Part shown: positions 41,763-50,337 of the stretch, piece after piece
How the letters are laid out: every line of letters begins with the position of its first letter
Position numbering within the stretch: the stretch's first letter is position 1
NCBI GenBank assembly: GCA_036389255.1
Contig: DASVQI010000036.1
Span: 266,865 to 330,864 of the forward strand
DNA length: 64,000 nucleotides
Source of the DNA: JACVRN01 sp036389255
GTDB lineage: Bacteria > Acidobacteriota > Blastocatellia > Pyrinomonadales > Pyrinomonadaceae
Direction of reading: 5' to 3'
Position numbers and translations under genes: made by a program
The notes under the pieces: generated by a model
The model's input: the letters and a program-made list of their open reading frames with translations, nothing else
What the model was told of the DNA's origin: nothing
Databases searched by the model: none

Positions 41763-43094
41763 ATGGATAAGAAGACGCAAGAGGTCGCGGAGACGGCTGC
41801 TGTCACGGCTACGGAGGTCGGGTGGATGCGCACCCGTTTTATCCTGCGCGTTATCTTCACGGCCATAGTGGTCTGGTTCGTGGCGCGGGCTCTGCTCTGG
41901 GCTTTTCAGGCGCTGGAGAGCGTCATACTGCTTGTAGTCCTCTCCATCTTCTTCGCCTATCTGATTGCGCCGCTCGTGGAGATGGTGCGCCGCCCCTTCA
42001 AGGTTGGCGCGCGCGAACACAGCATGCCGCGCGCCATAGCCATAGGCATTGTTTATCTGGGGATTTTCGGCTCGGCAGGGCTGACGCTCTATTTCCTGCT
42101 TCCGGGGCTGGGCAATCAGATTACTCAGTTTGCCAAGAACGCGCCGGGCTACTTCACTTCGGCTCGCGCCCGCGCTCAGAGCATGAACGATTTCTACGAG
42201 CGCTACAGGATGCCGCAGTCGGTGCGCGATGCCATCAACCGGAACATCACGCACGTCATAGAAACGGCCGGAGCCTACACGACAGAGGGGCTGGGAAATA
42301 TTCTTCTAAGCTCTTTGACCTACCTGCCGTGGCTGGTGCTGATTCCCATACTTGCCTTCTTTCTTCTGAAGGACGCGGACAGCTTCCGCCGCTCCGCTTT
42401 ACAGATGCTGCCGCGCGGGCGCTGGCGCTGGCGAGGCGACGAGTTCTTTCAGGATGTTAACTCGACGCTCGCCGCCTACATACGCGCGCAACTGACGGCC
42501 TGTTTAATCATAGGGCTCATCTGCTCGCTCGGCTTCTACCTGATAGGCGTGCCTTACTGGCTCGCTCTGGGAATCGTCGCGGGGATGCTGGAGTTCATCC
42601 CGCTCGTAGGCCCGCTCACGATAGCCATCCTCGCGGCGCTCATCGCCAGCTTCTACTCGGTCAATCAGTCAATCATGGTCGTAGTCTTTCTGGGCGTCCT
42701 ACGCATAGTGCATGACTACGTCATCTACCCGCGCATCATAGGGCAGGGCATACACCTGCACCCGCTCGCTGTCATCCTCTCAATTCTTGCGGGGGCGGAG
42801 CTGGGCGGAGTGGCCGGAATCTTTCTGGCGATTCCGGTAGTGGCAATAGGGACTGTCAGCTATCGCCACTGGCTTGAGCATCGCGGCAGCGAGGGAATCG
42901 TCGCAGACCTGCTCAAGCCGGGAGAGGCCACGGCGACTGCTGAGGAAGCGGCTGCGGCGTTTGAGGAGAGGGAACTGCCTGCGCTGGATGATACGCACCC
43001 CAGTCGCACGAGCACGCCGGAAGAGATGGCGCGCGTGCGTCCAGACCTCACCACGGGCGAATTGAAGCTGCCGAAGCAGATGGAAGAGGGATGA
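41763..43094 (+). CDS. AI-2E transporter family (PerM-like) permease
   Basis: A 443-residue inner-membrane protein with about eight hydrophobic helices. It shows the family hallmarks ALLWAFQALESVILLVVLSIFFAYLIAPLV near the start and GIVAGMLEFIPLVGPLT in the second half. The 70-residue C-terminal tail is charged and cytoplasmic. Family members have been linked to autoinducer-2 export, sodium/proton exchange and other efflux, so the substrate is open. Its stop codon overlaps the ATG of the methyltransferase gene by four bases (ATGA), so the two are translationally coupled. Confidence 0.92.
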   Translation: MDKKTQEVAETAAVTATEVGWMRTRFILRVIFTAIVVWFVARALLWAFQALESVILLVVLSIFFAYLIAPLVEMVRRPFKVGAREHSMPRAIAIGIVYLGIFGSAGLTLYFLLPGLGNQITQFAKNAPGYFTSARARAQSMNDFYERYRMPQSVRDAINRNITHVIETAGAYTTEGLGNILLSSLTYLPWLVLIPILAFFLLKDADSFRRSALQMLPRGRWRWRGDEFFQDVNSTLAAYIRAQLTACLIIGLICSLGFYLIGVPYWLALGIVAGMLEFIPLVGPLTIAILAALIASFYSVNQSIMVVVFLGVLRIVHDYVIYPRIIGQGIHLHPLAVILSILAGAELGGVAGIFLAIPVVAIGTVSYRHWLEHRGSEGIVADLLKPGEATATAEEAAAAFEERELPALDDTHPSRTSTPEEMARVRPDLTTGELKLPKQMEEG

Positions 43095-43735
43095 GCGCGT
43101 CTGCTACAGAAACGGAGAAGCTTTCGGAGATGGGCGGCGCTCGCGCCTCTCACCAGAGCGGCAAAAAGATTCTGGACGTAGGCTGCGGGCGCAACAAGAC
43201 TCCCGGCGCAATCGGGCTCGATTCCAACTCGCGCACGGACGCCGACGTGATTCACGACCTCGGCGATTTACCGTACCCGTTCGCGGAAGACGAGTTCGAT
43301 GAAGTCATAGGCAATCACGTCATAGAGCATGTGCCGGATGTGATGGCCTTCGTCTCGGAGCTTTACCGCGTGACGAAGCCCGGCGGGCGCATCAAAATTC
43401 TGACCCCGCATTATTCAAACCCGGACTGGCCGAACGACCCCACGCACCGAAATCATTTAAACAGCTACTCCTTCAACTACTTTATAGAAGACCCGAGACA
43501 CAGGAATTTCCCTTTCTACACTGACGTTCAGTTGAAGCCCTTGCGGACGCACGTCTCGCTCCTGAATCTCTGGAAGGCTCTGGGGCTTCAGTTCATAGTC
43601 AACCTTGACCAGCGCTGGCACGCGCTTCGCTTCACCAGAAAATTCTGGGAGCAGTACCTGAGCTTCATCTTTCGCGGCAAGGAGCTTTACTTCGAGTTCG
43701 AGGTCATCAAGCGCGAGCCGGACGCAAAGCCTTAA
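43091..43735 (+). CDS. Class I SAM-dependent methyltransferase
   Basis: A 214-residue protein with SAM motif I ILDVGCGRNKTPGAIGLD, the acidic residue after it, and motifs of the Methyltransf_11 type (EVIGNHVIEHVPD, ELYRVTKPGGRIKILTPH). C-terminal residues HALRFTRKFWEQYLSF may form the substrate lid. The substrate is unknown. It is coupled to the AI-2E-family gene by a 4-bp overlap and followed six bases later by the VOC protein gene. Confidence 0.9.
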   Translation: MSASATETEKLSEMGGARASHQSGKKILDVGCGRNKTPGAIGLDSNSRTDADVIHDLGDLPYPFAEDEFDEVIGNHVIEHVPDVMAFVSELYRVTKPGGRIKILTPHYSNPDWPNDPTHRNHLNSYSFNYFIEDPRHRNFPFYTDVQLKPLRTHVSLLNLWKALGLQFIVNLDQRWHALRFTRKFWEQYLSFIFRGKELYFEFEVIKREPDAKP

Positions 43736-43740
43736 AGAGT

Positions 43741-44136
43741 ATGATTCGCTGGACTCACATCACCATCACGGTCGCGGAGATGGAGCGCTCGGTCGAGTTC
43801 TACAGCACGGTGTGCGGGCTTCGGGTCGTGCGCGACCGCAGGCGCGAGGGCGGAGGCACAGTCTGGCTGGGCTACGAGCCGCCGGATGGTGAAGACCCTG
43901 CTTTCGTGCTGGTGCTGATGCAGGGCGAGGTGACAGACCGCTTAGACCACTTCGGCTTTCAGTGCGATTCGAGAGCGGAGGTTGACAGCATCGCAAGGGA
44001 TGCCTCGAAGCGAGGGATTCTGGTTTTCGCGCCTACGGATTCGGGCGGTAGCGTCGGCTACTGGGCTATCATTCGTGACCCGGACGGGCACAGGGTAGAG
44101 TTCACCTGCGGCCAGCCCTTGAAGGGTTTAAGCTGA
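43741..44136 (+). CDS. VOC superfamily (glyoxalase/dioxygenase-like) protein
   Basis: A 131-residue protein with two beta-alpha-beta-beta-beta units of the vicinal-oxygen-chelate fold. The first opens WTHITITVAEMERSVEFYSTVCGL with a metal-ligand His. The second contains LDHFGFQCDS and ends IRDPDGHRVEFTC with the Glu ligand. It is probably a small metalloenzyme, but glyoxalase, dioxygenase and resistance-protein functions cannot be separated from sequence. It ends the three-gene unit with the methyltransferase and permease. Confidence 0.9.
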   Translation: MIRWTHITITVAEMERSVEFYSTVCGLRVVRDRRREGGGTVWLGYEPPDGEDPAFVLVLMQGEVTDRLDHFGFQCDSRAEVDSIARDASKRGILVFAPTDSGGSVGYWAIIRDPDGHRVEFTCGQPLKGLS

Positions 44137-44263
44137 AAGACCGTGAACCGGGCCGTCGCCTGAAAATTTAAGGACAGCTAATAGCTTTTCTTGTATAGTT
44201 AAGCTTCTGAATCTCTCTCCCTGTTAGAGCCTTCCACTTCCTGAAATCTGAGGAGCTACTGTC

Positions 44264-46495
44264 GTGAATAAAACTCTTTCTCATTCACTCATAGCGCTTT
44301 TGTTGCTCACCTACGTTCCGGCGACTCCGTGCCAGCAGCCTTCGAAACCGGACGCGCAGCAACAGCAGCAACAGCAGCAACAGCAACAGCAGGGAGGCAC
44401 GGGTGATGATGAAGTGGTTCGCATCACTACCAATCTGGTGCAGGTTGATGCCGTCATTACGGATAAGAAGGGGAGGCTCGTGACAGACCTTCGTCCGGAA
44501 GAGATGGAAATCTACGAGGACAACAGGCCGCAGCAGATTACAAACTTCTCATTCATCTCTACCGAAAGCGGGACGGCGCAGCCCGCAGCAAAGCCTGCTA
44601 CGCCCGCAGATAGAAATTCGCCGCCCGCTCCGCCCGTTCGACTCAAGCCGGAGCAGGTGCGCCGTACCATCGCGCTCGTCGTAGATGATTTGAGCCTTTC
44701 GTTTGAGAGCACCCATTTCGTCAGGCGTGCTCTAAAGAAGTTCGTTGATGAGCAGATGCAGCCCGGCGACCTTGTGGCCGTCATTCGCACGGCCGGCGGC
44801 ATAGGCGCTTTGCAGCAGTTCACCTCCGACAAGCGACAGCTCTACGCGGCCATAGACCGCGTGCGCTTCAGTTTTCAAGGCAACGGCGGCATAGGTGCGT
44901 TCGCCCCGCTACAGGGGCCTGCGGCTTCGGCCACGGACGGCACTCCGTTCGGCGGCCCCGGCGGAACCGGAATCGTGGGCGGCACCGACCCTGATGACCT
45001 GCGAGAAGAGATTTACGCCGTCGGAACCTTGGGCGCTGTCAATTACATAGTGCGCGGCATGAGAGAGCTACCGGGCCGCAAGTCCATCCTGCTCATATCC
45101 GACGGGCTCCCTACCTTCTCCAGAGTCAACGAATCGCGCAGCAGCCGCATAGGCGACCGCCTGCGACTCTTGATTGACATGGCGAACCGCGCTTCCGTCG
45201 TAATCTATACGATGGACGCGCGCGGGCTGCCGACCTTCGGCGTCAACGCTGCCGACGACACGGGCGGCCTCTTTGGCAAGGCCGATGAGCGGGCGCGGCA
45301 GCGAAGCTTCAGATTCTTCGAGTCGCAGGCCGGACTCTCCGCGCTGGCGGGGCAGACAGGAGGCTTCGCCATAACCGGCGAGAATGATTTGAGCAAGGGC
45401 ATACGGCAGGTGCTTGACGACCAGAAGGGCTATTACCTGATTGGGTATCGCCCCGACGAAGCGACCTTTGACCAAGTCAGTGGCCGCAGGAAGTTCCACA
45501 ACATCTCTATCAAGGTGAAGCGTCCGGGCCTGAGCGTGCGCTCGCGCTCGGGCTTCTACGGCGTCGTGAATGAAAGGGCGGTCGCGCGGGGCAGAACGCG
45601 CGCAGAGCAGTTGCTGGGCGCTCTGACTTCGCCCTTCTCTTCCGGCGGGGTACATCTGAGGCTTACTACTCTTTTCGGGAACGACCCGCAATCAGGCTCT
45701 TTCGTGCGCTCGCTGCTTCACGTGGCGGCGCAGGACATCACCTTCATAGAAGAGGCTGGCGGGTGGCACAAAGCCGTCTTCGACGTGCTAGCGGTCACCT
45801 TCGGGGACAACGGGCTGGTGGTTGACCAAGTTGACCGTGTGCAGACGATTCGCGTCCGTGGCGAGCCTTACAAGCGCGCTCTTGAGAACGGCTTCGTCTT
45901 CATCATCAACGTTCCGATAAAGAAGCCCGGAGCTTATCAACTGCGTACGGCCCTGCGCGACATAGCTTCGGAGCGCGTCGGCTCGGCCAGCCAGTTCATA
46001 GAAGTCCCGGACATGAAGAAGAACCGGCTGGCCCTCTCCGGCATAGCCGTCAACGGCTACGACCCGTCGAACAGGGGAAGGGCGGCCGCCAGCGGCGCTC
46101 AACAACAGCCGCAGCTTCAGGATGCCGGAGGCAGCGAAGAGATTACGGACATGAATCCGCAGGCAGGCCCCGCCGTCAGAAAGTTTCGCCGGGGAATGAT
46201 TCTACAGTACGGCTATGTTATCTATAACGCGCAGCCGGATAAGGCTTCGCGCACGCAGCTACAGACTCAGATGCGGCTCTTTCGCGAAGGCAAGGAGGTC
46301 TTCGCGGGACGGCTTCAGCCGTTTGACGCGAGCAACCAGCAGGATTTAAAACGGCTGGTGGCCGCCGGTGCGCTGCAACTGAGCACCGACACGGAGCCGG
46401 GCGAGTACGTCCTGCAAATCATCGTCGTAGACCCGCTCGGCAAAACAAAGTATCAGATGGCTACCCAGTGGATTGATTTTGAGATAACGAAATAG
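44264..46495 (+). CDS. VWFA-related Acidobacterial domain protein
   Basis: A 743-residue exported protein starting at a GTG preceded by GAGGAG. A signal peptide (about 1-24) is followed by a poly-Gln stretch of twelve, encoded by CAG/CAA repeats. Then comes the domain first described in Acidobacteria: VRITTNLVQVDAVITDKKGRLVTDL, then a von Willebrand A-like fold beginning RTIALVVDDLSLSFE (the metal-binding motif is DxSxS-like but imperfect). The rest is beta-rich. Function unknown. Members are expanded in this phylum and are presumed extracellular binding proteins. The carbamoylation set follows 46 bp later on the same strand. Confidence 0.9.
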   Translation: MNKTLSHSLIALLLLTYVPATPCQQPSKPDAQQQQQQQQQQQQGGTGDDEVVRITTNLVQVDAVITDKKGRLVTDLRPEEMEIYEDNRPQQITNFSFISTESGTAQPAAKPATPADRNSPPAPPVRLKPEQVRRTIALVVDDLSLSFESTHFVRRALKKFVDEQMQPGDLVAVIRTAGGIGALQQFTSDKRQLYAAIDRVRFSFQGNGGIGAFAPLQGPAASATDGTPFGGPGGTGIVGGTDPDDLREEIYAVGTLGAVNYIVRGMRELPGRKSILLISDGLPTFSRVNESRSSRIGDRLRLLIDMANRASVVIYTMDARGLPTFGVNAADDTGGLFGKADERARQRSFRFFESQAGLSALAGQTGGFAITGENDLSKGIRQVLDDQKGYYLIGYRPDEATFDQVSGRRKFHNISIKVKRPGLSVRSRSGFYGVVNERAVARGRTRAEQLLGALTSPFSSGGVHLRLTTLFGNDPQSGSFVRSLLHVAAQDITFIEEAGGWHKAVFDVLAVTFGDNGLVVDQVDRVQTIRVRGEPYKRALENGFVFIINVPIKKPGAYQLRTALRDIASERVGSASQFIEVPDMKKNRLALSGIAVNGYDPSNRGRAAASGAQQQPQLQDAGGSEEITDMNPQAGPAVRKFRRGMILQYGYVIYNAQPDKASRTQLQTQMRLFREGKEVFAGRLQPFDASNQQDLKRLVAAGALQLSTDTEPGEYVLQIIVVDPLGKTKYQMATQWIDFEITK

Positions 46496-46541
46496 GCCGC
46501 GACACGGTTTGAGACTTCGCGGTGGTACACTTCCGTATAAG

Positions 46542-47810
46542 ATGCAGAAAGAATCAGGCGATAACAGGCGACCTAAATTAGGTTGGAAGAAGAAACTGCT
46601 GCTCATCACGTTAGGGCTCTTGTTCGGGCTACTCATCATGGAAGTAGCCCTTCGCATCATAGGCTACACCTATCCAATCTGGTACATGCCGGACGAGCAC
46701 ACGGGCTACTCTCTGAGGCCGGGCGTCGAAGGCTGGTACACGCGCGAGGGGCAATCCTACGTGCGCGTCAACAGCGAGGGGTTGCGCGACCGCGAGCACT
46801 CTAAGCAGAAACCGGCCAACACCGTTCGCATAGCCATCCTCGGAGACTCTTTCTCCGAAGCCATGCACGTGCCGCAGGAAGATACCTTCTGGTGGCTGAT
46901 GGAGCGACGGCTCAAAGAGTGCCCGCCGTTCGCGGGAAAGAACGTGGAGGTGATTAACTTCGGCGTCTCGGGCTACGGTACGGCGCAGGAGCTTATCACG
47001 CTCCGCCAGAAGGTCTGGGAATATCAACCGGACATAGTTCTTCTGGCCTTCCTCACCTTCAACGACATCATGGACAATTCCAAGGCGCTCAAGGACACGG
47101 AAGAGATGCCTTATTTTGTCTACCGCGACGGGCAGCTTGTTGAAGACAAATCTTTCCTGACCTCTCGCACCTATCTCAAGCTGACGGCAAGCTGGAATCG
47201 TCTGGGGCGCTGGATACGCGACCGCGTGCGAGTCTTTCAGGCCGTGCATCACGCGGCCTTCGTCTACAAGACCTACATGGAAGCGCGCCGGGCGCGTCAG
47301 GTGATGGAGGCCCAGAACGCGGAAGCACAGAAGCGGTCGCAGCAGCCGCAAGAGGCCGACTCCCGGCAGCCGCGCAGGCCGACTCTCATCAATCACTGGG
47401 TTTACTACGAGCCGCGCGAGCCCGTGTGGCAGGACGCGTGGCGCGTCACGGAAGGCTTGATTGCCCAGATGAGCAGGGAGGTGAAGGAGCGCGGCGCACA
47501 GTTCGTGGTCATTGTTCTGGACAACGACGTGCAGTCGCTGCCAAACCCCAAGTCGCGCGAGAACTTCATGCGGAGCATTGGCGTCACAGACCTCTCTTAC
47601 CCGAACCGCCGCGTAGAGGAGTTCTGCAAATCTCAGGGCATAGAGGTTCTGGACATAGCTCCCATGATGCTCGAATACGCAGAGCGCAACAACGTGCTGC
47701 TTCACGGCTTCGGCAAAGACATAGGCAACGGCCACTGGAACTCCGCGGGCCACGCGCAGGCGGCCGAGCTGATGACCCGGAAGGTTTGCGAGATGCAGGC
47801 TGGCCGCTAA
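46542..47810 (+). CDS. Membrane-anchored SGNH/GDSL hydrolase (SxtL-like)
   Basis: About 422 residues from the ATG at 46542. The longer frame begins at a TTG that nearly touches the previous stop. A transmembrane anchor (LLLITLGLLFGLLIMEVALRI) precedes the catalytic domain. The block I Ser is in ILGDSFSEAM, the Gly/Asn blocks are NFGVSGYG and TFNDIMD, and the terminal His is in GHWNSAGH. The fold is outward-facing, so it probably hydrolyses or transfers acyl groups on an envelope or secreted molecule. Saxitoxin clusters carry a GDSL hydrolase (sxtL) beside sxtI-sxtJ-sxtK, the same set as here. Confidence 0.88.
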   Translation: MQKESGDNRRPKLGWKKKLLLITLGLLFGLLIMEVALRIIGYTYPIWYMPDEHTGYSLRPGVEGWYTREGQSYVRVNSEGLRDREHSKQKPANTVRIAILGDSFSEAMHVPQEDTFWWLMERRLKECPPFAGKNVEVINFGVSGYGTAQELITLRQKVWEYQPDIVLLAFLTFNDIMDNSKALKDTEEMPYFVYRDGQLVEDKSFLTSRTYLKLTASWNRLGRWIRDRVRVFQAVHHAAFVYKTYMEARRARQVMEAQNAEAQKRSQQPQEADSRQPRRPTLINHWVYYEPREPVWQDAWRVTEGLIAQMSREVKERGAQFVVIVLDNDVQSLPNPKSRENFMRSIGVTDLSYPNRRVEEFCKSQGIEVLDIAPMMLEYAERNNVLLHGFGKDIGNGHWNSAGHAQAAELMTRKVCEMQAGR

Positions 47811-47830
47811 GGATTTCACACTCTTTATCG

Positions 47831-47836
47831 TATAAT
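47831..47836 (+). promoter_or_regulatory. Possible -10 box upstream of the DUF5989 gene
   Basis: TATAAT lies ten bases before the ATG at 47847, with no ribosome-binding site between. If used, the transcript would be nearly leaderless. No clear -35 box was found. Confidence 0.4.
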
Positions 47837-47846
47837 CTCTGGTCTT

Positions 47847-48008
47847 ATGTCTGGATTCATGACCTTACTGCGTGAGCTATTCACGTTCCTGAAGCAGGAG
47901 AAGAAGTGGTGGCTGATACCGCTTTGCCTGACGCTGGTTCTGCTGACGGCTCTCATCGTCGTAGCGGAAAGCTCGGCCATAGCTCCGTTTGTTTACAGCC
48001 TTTTCTGA
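47847..48008 (+). CDS. DUF5989 (SxtK-like) small membrane protein
   Basis: A 53-residue protein, too short for most gene callers. MSGFMTLLRELFTFLKQEKKWW is the amphipathic family opening, followed by one membrane helix (IPLCLTLVLLTALIVV) and the closing AESSAIAPFVYSLF. This matches the DUF5989 family. It sits 29 bp before the carbamoyltransferase, in the position known from other genomes and from sxtK in saxitoxin clusters. A role as membrane anchor or partner for the carbamoyltransferase is inferred from that constant linkage. Confidence 0.88.
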   Translation: MSGFMTLLRELFTFLKQEKKWWLIPLCLTLVLLTALIVVAESSAIAPFVYSLF

Positions 48009-48037
48009 CCGCTCGGGGCTCCCTTTAAGAGCTTAAT

Positions 48038-49885
48038 ATGACGACGATTCTCGGCCTCTCGGCTTTTTATCATGACTCGGCTGCGTGCCTCGTGCGCGAC
48101 GGCGAGATAGTGGCGGCTGCGCAGGAAGAGCGATTCACGCGCCGCAAGCACGACCATCGCTTCCCGCACGAGTCAATCGCGTACTGCCTGAAAGAGGCGG
48201 GAATCGGCATTGACGACCTGGACTGCGTGGCCTTCTACGACAAGCCGCTTGTGAAGTTCGAGCGACTGATGGAGACATATCTGGCCTACGCGCCCGTGGG
48301 CTTCGGCTCCTACCTGAAGGGGATGCCCACGTGGCTGAAGGAGAAGCTGAATCTTCAGGGGATGATTCGCAAAGAGATGGGCTACAAGGGAAAGCTCCTC
48401 TTCGGTGACCATCACGAGTCGCACGCCGCGAGCGCCTTTTATCCTTCGCCCTTTGAAGAGGCTGCAATCTTAACTGTGGACGGCGTGGGCGAGTGGGCGA
48501 CCGCCAGCTACGGCGTCGGGCGCGGGCGCGAGCTTGAGATTCTGAAGCAGATGAAGTTCCCCCACTCTCTGGGCCTTCTCTACTCGGCGTTCACGGCGTT
48601 TACAGGCTTCAAGGTGAATTCGGGCGAGTACAAGCTGATGGGCCTTGCGCCCTACGGCGAGCCTCGTTACGTGGACACCATCCTGAAGGAGCTGGTTGAT
48701 ATACACGAAGACGGCTCGCTTCACCTGAACCTGCGTTACTTCATCTTTCCGCATCACGCCGCGCGCATGACGGGCAATAAGTTCGACAAGCTCTTCGGCC
48801 CGCCGCGCAAGCCCGAAAGCCCAATCACGCAGCGCGAGATGGATTTGGCTCGCAGCATTCAGGTCGTGGTCGAGGAAGTTGTGCTCAAGATGGCCCGCCA
48901 CGTCCAGCGCGAGACTGGGATGGAAAACCTGTGCATGGCCGGAGGCGTGGCGCTCAACTGCGTGGCCAACGGGCGGCTCCTGCGCGAAGGGCCTTTCAAG
49001 CGTCTCTGGATTCAGCCTGCGGCGGGCGATGCGGGCGGCGCTCTGGGCGTGGCTTTCGCCGTCTATCACCGCTACTTTGAGAAGGAACGTAACGGCCACA
49101 AGGCGAGCGACGACGGAGGCGGCGAGCATTACTGGGACAGGATGAAGGGGACGCTGCTGGGGCCACGTTTCACGGAGAGCGAGATAGAGGCTTTTTTGAC
49201 CGCTCGAAATATCCCGCACGAGCGAGTCGAGCGCGCGAACGTTCCCGCGCGCGTAGCCGCTCTGATTGCGGAAGAGAAAGTCGTGGGGCTGATGCAGGGA
49301 CGAATGGAGTTCGGCCCGCGCGCGCTCGGGGCGCGCAGCATCATAGGCGATGCTCGCTCACCGCGCATGCAGTCCGTGATGAACCTCAAGATAAAGTACC
49401 GCGAATCTTTCCGGCCCTTCGCGCCTTCCATCTTGAGAGAGCGCGTCTCGGATTACTTCGAGCTTGAGACGGACAGCCCCTACATGCTGCTGGTCGCGGA
49501 CGTGCGCGAAGAGCATAGAGTCCCCGAGCCCGAAGGCGCGGAGAATCTTCACGGCATAGAGAAGCTGAAAGTCCCGCGCTCCAGTATTCCTGCGGTCACG
49601 CACGTTGATTACTCCGCGCGCATACAGACCGTGAGGCGCGAGATGAACCCGCTCTACTACGACATCATCAACGCCTTCTACGAGCAGACGAATTGTCCCG
49701 TCATCGTCAATACTTCGTTCAACGTGCGCGGCGAGCCAATCGTCTGCACGCCCGAAGACGCTTATCGCTGCTTCATGCGCACAGAGATGGACTATCTGGT
49801 GCTGGAGAACTTCATACTGGACAAACGAGCGCAGGGCGCGTTGGAAGAGACGGGCGACTGGCGGCAGGAGTTCGAGCTGGATTAA
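48038..49885 (+). CDS. O-carbamoyltransferase (NodU/CmcH/TobZ family, SxtI-like)
   Basis: A 615-residue enzyme that transfers a carbamoyl group, made from carbamoyl phosphate and ATP through carbamoyl adenylate, to a hydroxyl of an acceptor. The N-terminal Kae1-like part opens ILGLSAFYHDSAACLVRDG and has the metal-site DHHESHAASAF and GGVALNCVANG. The C-terminal part has MEFGPRALGARSI, NLKIKYRESFRPFAPSI and NTSFNVRGEPIVCTPEDA. All family blocks are complete, so it should be active. The acceptor is unknown. Flanked by the DUF5989 and SxtJ-like genes, it is the centre of a carbamoylation module. Confidence 0.95.
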   Translation: MTTILGLSAFYHDSAACLVRDGEIVAAAQEERFTRRKHDHRFPHESIAYCLKEAGIGIDDLDCVAFYDKPLVKFERLMETYLAYAPVGFGSYLKGMPTWLKEKLNLQGMIRKEMGYKGKLLFGDHHESHAASAFYPSPFEEAAILTVDGVGEWATASYGVGRGRELEILKQMKFPHSLGLLYSAFTAFTGFKVNSGEYKLMGLAPYGEPRYVDTILKELVDIHEDGSLHLNLRYFIFPHHAARMTGNKFDKLFGPPRKPESPITQREMDLARSIQVVVEEVVLKMARHVQRETGMENLCMAGGVALNCVANGRLLREGPFKRLWIQPAAGDAGGALGVAFAVYHRYFEKERNGHKASDDGGGEHYWDRMKGTLLGPRFTESEIEAFLTARNIPHERVERANVPARVAALIAEEKVVGLMQGRMEFGPRALGARSIIGDARSPRMQSVMNLKIKYRESFRPFAPSILRERVSDYFELETDSPYMLLVADVREEHRVPEPEGAENLHGIEKLKVPRSSIPAVTHVDYSARIQTVRREMNPLYYDIINAFYEQTNCPVIVNTSFNVRGEPIVCTPEDAYRCFMRTEMDYLVLENFILDKRAQGALEETGDWRQEFELD

Positions 49886-49894
49886 AGAGGCAAC

Positions 49895-50293
49895 ATGTCA
49901 GGCTACAAGCAGAACGGCAGAAAATTCGGTTTCACAATGGCGGGCGCTTTCACCGTCTTCGCGCTCATCTTTCTATACAAGCAGCGCATGACGGTCGTGA
50001 TTGTGCTGGGAAGCCTGGCCGCGCTCTTTCTGCTCTTCGCGCTGGCAGCGCCAAAGCTGCTTGAGCCGGTCGAGCGAGTGTGGATGGCGTTTGCGCGCGT
50101 GCTAGGCGCAATCAACACGCGCATCATCATGGGGCTCTTCTATATTCTAATCTTTGTTCCGCTATCTCTTTTCTTCAAGCTAATCGGGCGCGACGAGATG
50201 CGCCGCCGCCGGTGGAGCTCAGGCCAACAGACCAACTGGGATGATTACCGCCCTCGCCAGCGCAACGCACGCCACTACGAGAACATGTTCTAA
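49895..50293 (+). CDS. SxtJ family membrane protein
   Basis: A 132-residue inner-membrane protein starting nine bases after the carbamoyltransferase stop. It has three hydrophobic helices (FGFTMAGAFTVFALIF, VVIVLGSLAALFLLFAL, LGAINTRIIMGLFYILIFVPLSLFFKL) and a charged cytoplasmic tail (RDEMRRRRW, then NWDDYRPRQRNARHYENMF). This is the SxtJ pattern, always found beside carbamoyltransferases of this subgroup. It probably tethers the enzyme to the membrane or forms part of a transport step (inference). A strong terminator follows, marking the end of the module. Confidence 0.9.
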   Translation: MSGYKQNGRKFGFTMAGAFTVFALIFLYKQRMTVVIVLGSLAALFLLFALAAPKLLEPVERVWMAFARVLGAINTRIIMGLFYILIFVPLSLFFKLIGRDEMRRRRWSSGQQTNWDDYRPRQRNARHYENMF

Positions 50294-50296
50294 GAC

Positions 50297-50331
50297 AGCA
50301 GGGGCAGGGGATGCTGACCCCTGCCCCTGCT
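50297..50331. terminator. Strong bidirectional terminator
   Basis: A perfect 14-bp GC-rich stem, AGCAGGGGCAGGGG with CCCCTGCCCCTGCT, has a 7-nt loop and is followed by CTCTTTTTA. It separates the SxtJ-like gene from the convergent M16 protease gene. Confidence 0.88.
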
Positions 50332-50337
50332 CTCTTT

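Noticed and set aside
44360..44396. Sequencing error or frameshift at the CAG/CAA tract
   Set aside because: The tract encodes a clean poly-Gln run, and the frame stays open through the full VWFA-type domain on both sides.
46629..47819. 396-codon minus-strand frame over the SGNH hydrolase gene
   Set aside because: Antisense shadow of a recognised gene. No ribosome-binding site or known motif.
46542..50293. Saxitoxin biosynthesis cluster
   Set aside because: Only the carbamoylation and hydrolase part resembles sxt genes. No polyketide-like SxtA, amidinotransferase or tailoring oxygenases are present in the window.
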